Shown here: positions 61,971-64,000 of the stretch, piece after piece
Layout: each line of letters opens with the position of its first letter
Position numbering within the stretch: position 1 is the stretch's first letter
DNA from: Portulaca oleracea
Taxonomy: Eukaryota > Streptophyta > Magnoliopsida > Caryophyllales > Portulacaceae
NCBI GenBank assembly: GCA_029582165.1
Contig: CM055870.1
Location: 16,288,832 to 16,352,831, forward strand
DNA length: 64,000 nucleotides
Direction of reading: 5' to 3'
The notes under the pieces: model-generated
The model's input: only the letters and a program-made list of their open reading frames with translations
Databases searched by the model: none
Told to the model about the DNA's origin: nothing
Program-made: the position numbers and the translations under genes

Positions 61971-63437
61971 CAGGAAGAAGCGAAGGTGATGGTGAAGATG
62001 AAGGTGAAGATGGAGAGCTAATATGATGAACTGTCTAGGTCATTATTTATCTATATTGGATCGTGTCATAATATTAGGATAATCTTCAAAGATGAAAAAT
62101 TTTATTATTAGATATATTATTTTGGACTTGATACTTCTTATTACTATCTTTTGTGTCTTATATGGATGACCTATTTCATATTTTGACTCTTGTAATGAGA
62201 TTCAACAATGATATTAATAGCATTTCGACGTTTGTTGTCATATGTATATTATTTCGTATTACATATCATTACAGGTAATCAATTATAAATATTGAATAGG
62301 TACTCGAAATAAGCATATGCAACAATAGTAGATTGTTGCTATGAAATACAAAATCTAATGTACCGTTGCTTTTGGTGGGATAAAGCAACAGTCCATTGCC
62401 TTTTAATACTGTTTCCTATGTTGGTTTATACTGCAACGATACTTCACTGTAGCCTTTGCCGCTTTAATATACAACACTATTGGACTGCTGCCTTTGTTGT
62501 CTTTAATACAACATCCTTGGATTGTTGCCTTTGCTACTAATGCAATGACACTGGATTGTTGCCTTTGCTATGAATGCAACACCACTGGCCTGTTGCCTTT
62601 GCTATTCCGCAATAAAGACTAGATCATTGCCTTTTTCATTAACGTAACACCTGGATTTTGCCTTAGATGGACCGTTGCCTTAGGCATTGATTGAGCCCTC
62701 TTGCAGGAACCGTTGCCTTAGGCTAAAATACCGTTGCCTTTGGAAAAGGCAACGAAAGTATCTGCAACGGCCCATGCCTGTTGGCTTAGGCCAAAATACC
62801 GTTGCCTTTGGCCTAAGGCAACAGTTTTCGACTGTTGGCATAGGCCCTTTATGTTGTAGTGACTTTTGATGTTGCTTTGAATGATGCACCTTTGTCTTTT
62901 GATGTTGATAGTTCTTCTAGTGAGTCTGATATTGATGAAGATGAAGATGTGCTTGTGTGTGATGTTGGGAGTGTTATGATGTGGTCTAACCCTCTGTTTT
63001 CCTTATTACCTATTGACGATTGTGATGATTATTTGGATGAGAGTGGTGATTTGGAATTTGTGATTGATGAAAATTGCATGGAAATTGAGTTTGAACCATT
63101 GTTTGCATCCAAGTCTTCGCATGAGCATGTTCAGAAATGTGTTGTATTGCCTCCTTCCGTTGATTTATATACACAATCTCCATTTACGAATCAATGGGAG
63201 GATCCATTTGTCATGTCTTCTTTCACCGTGCCTAGAAAAGTCTTGTATATTCATGAATTTCATCAGTTCTATGACTTTTCTAAGGCATTTGATAAATTGT
63301 TAAGGGCACTAATGTTTGTTTATGTGCTATTGCAAGTGTGCTCTTACCACCACCATTCTGAGATGCATGAGAGGATGCATGATTTGTTACTCCGGGCGTT
63401 GAATGGTTCTGACATGATGCCCGATATCTTGAGGTGA

Positions 63438-64000
63438 GAAGGAGTGAATTTCTTGATAAGATGCCTTTGAGGTAATATCCTTCCTCACCCTTCTTGTATA
63501 ATTAGTGAGTTGATCTTTCTTTTCTTCTTTTATTTTCTTTTTGTGTGTGTCTTTTTCTTTTATTTTGGGGTGCTTGCTTACCTACTTCTGTTTCCATTTT
63601 GAGGACACGACAACCTCTTTGTGTTGGAGTGGGAGGGTAGTATGTATTCCGGTATTCGAGTCTAAGAAAAGAAAAAAAAAGAGTCGCTTTGTAAGTATTT
63701 TAGTTTGTTTTCTTAGTTCATTAATCCTTAGTGTCTTGTGTAGTTTGTTTTTCTTTTTGATCTTGCATGTGAACCATCATACATAGTATGCTTTTCTTGT
63801 TTATTTCTAACTTTTTGTGCGATGTTCTTTGGATCGTGGATTGAGTGCTTTTAATTGAAGATCTTGAGGTAATTACTTTCCACTCTCTCTTTATGTGAAT
63901 ATATCGATGATTCATGTTGCATGCTTGGTTTTCTTTTTGGGTAGCGAACCCCTTGAATGTGAATGTTGGGACTATATTGTTGTTGGAGCCGTGTGGGCTC
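63438..64000 (+). other. Non-coding internal region of the Athila-like element
   Basis: This T-rich sequence follows the acidic ORF. Near 63600-63640, GAGGACACGACAACCTC and TTTGTGTTGGAGTGG resemble the end of the 461-bp tail in the LTR array. No RT or integrase motif is visible before the window ends. Confidence 0.5.

Larger units (their letters stand above)
57972..62861. mobile_element. CACTA transposon, 4,890 bp, without transposase
   Basis: Ends are CACTACAACATAAAGGGCC and its reverse complement GGCCCTTTATGTTGTAGTG. The 3-bp duplication ACT flanks it (57969-57971, 62862-62864). Subterminal regions (57990-58320, 62320-62850) are packed with GGCAACAG and CTGTTGCC motifs in both orientations, the usual binding sites in CACTA ends. 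Between them I find no transposase. There are gene-like non-coding stretches, a trinucleotide-rich zone (59110-59300), and a 122-bp tandem duplication at 61723-61966. It is non-autonomous. Confidence 0.92.
57540..63437 (+). pseudogene. Acidic ORF of the Athila-like element, split by a CACTA insertion
   Basis: The frame is open from about 57540 (SSKSPNEHEEHDDFVCDDV) to the CACTA at 57972. It resumes at 62865 (FDVALNDAPLSFDVDSSSS) and ends with DMMPDILR at 63435. Joining at the ACT target site keeps the frame. Asp and Glu are very frequent. The last 120 residues are less acidic, with VPRKVLYIHEFHQFYDFSKA and a hydrophobic LRALMFVYVLLQVCSY. I know no family for it. It begins right after the gag stop in a shifted frame, so it may once have been one long gag ORF, or have been reached by frameshifting. 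Confidence 0.55.
53141..64000 (+). mobile_element. Athila-like LTR retrotransposon, continuing past the window end
   Basis: It begins TGTTCGATCTC. It has a full LTR at 55221-56640, a primer site, a gag-like ORF and a second acidic ORF interrupted by a CACTA element. Its right LTR is not reached. No protease, RT or integrase is seen up to 64000. That suggests either a non-autonomous family or that pol lies further on. Confidence 0.75.

Overview
This is nuclear DNA of a flowering plant, most likely a dicot. The evidence is spliced genes with GT-AG introns, class-P alcohol dehydrogenase and CYP77B-type P450 genes, Ty1/copia and Ty3/gypsy retrotransposons, a Cassandra-like TRIM with a 5S-like segment, and Mutator, hAT, Harbinger and CACTA transposons. 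No tRNA, canonical rRNA, CRISPR or bacterial-type operon was seen. I cannot name the species.

Only two host genes look intact, both on the minus strand. The first is an ADH1-type alcohol dehydrogenase (13106-16340), in which ten exons join without frame breaks into 380 residues with every zinc ligand present. The second is a CYP77B-type cytochrome P450 (33756-37868), with three exons and 512 residues. The second P450 intron carries a Harbinger-type MITE and a ~0.55 kb inverted-repeat (foldback) element. The other coding stretches belong to mobile elements or are short orphan fragments.

Layout: 1-8267 is a large LTR retrotransposon without recognisable pol, with a 30-bp minisatellite, a MULE-type MITE and a 1-kb tandem duplication in its right LTR. 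8690-9545 is a decayed gypsy RT/RNase H fragment. 9972-12300 is a LINE truncated at its 3' end. 13106-16500 is ADH and its promoter. 17793-27010 is a decayed minus-strand copia element. A ~3.25 kb solo LTR (20203-24474, target duplication GGAAC) sits in its integrase region, and a 1,011-bp foldback MULE (21042-22052, 9-bp target duplication) sits inside that LTR. 29143-31717 is a MULE with 9-bp target duplications; it carries a transposase C-terminus on one strand and a GRF-type zinc-finger gene remnant on the other. 33756-37970 is the P450. 38600-50200 is a MITE-rich gene desert holding the Cassandra-like element, hAT and Harbinger MITEs, and a 22-bp tandem array.

50267-53140 is the 3' half of a CACTA transposon, with a DUF4216 end and a five-exon TnpA/Transposase_24-like gene. 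It is cut by an Athila-like LTR element that starts at 53141 and runs past the window end. The left LTR side of that element is an array: two 1,040-bp units, each a truncated LTR plus an internal tail, then one full 1,420-bp LTR. Next come a tRNA-Asp-type primer site, a gag-like ORF with a zinc knuckle, and an acidic ORF split by a 4,890-bp CACTA element (57972-62861).

The most distinctive structures are the nested foldback MULE, the MULE carrying the GRF zinc finger, the LTR-plus-tail array, the 5S-bearing Cassandra inside a MITE, and the acidic second ORF of the last retrotransposon. All family assignments rest on motifs read by eye; no database search was possible.
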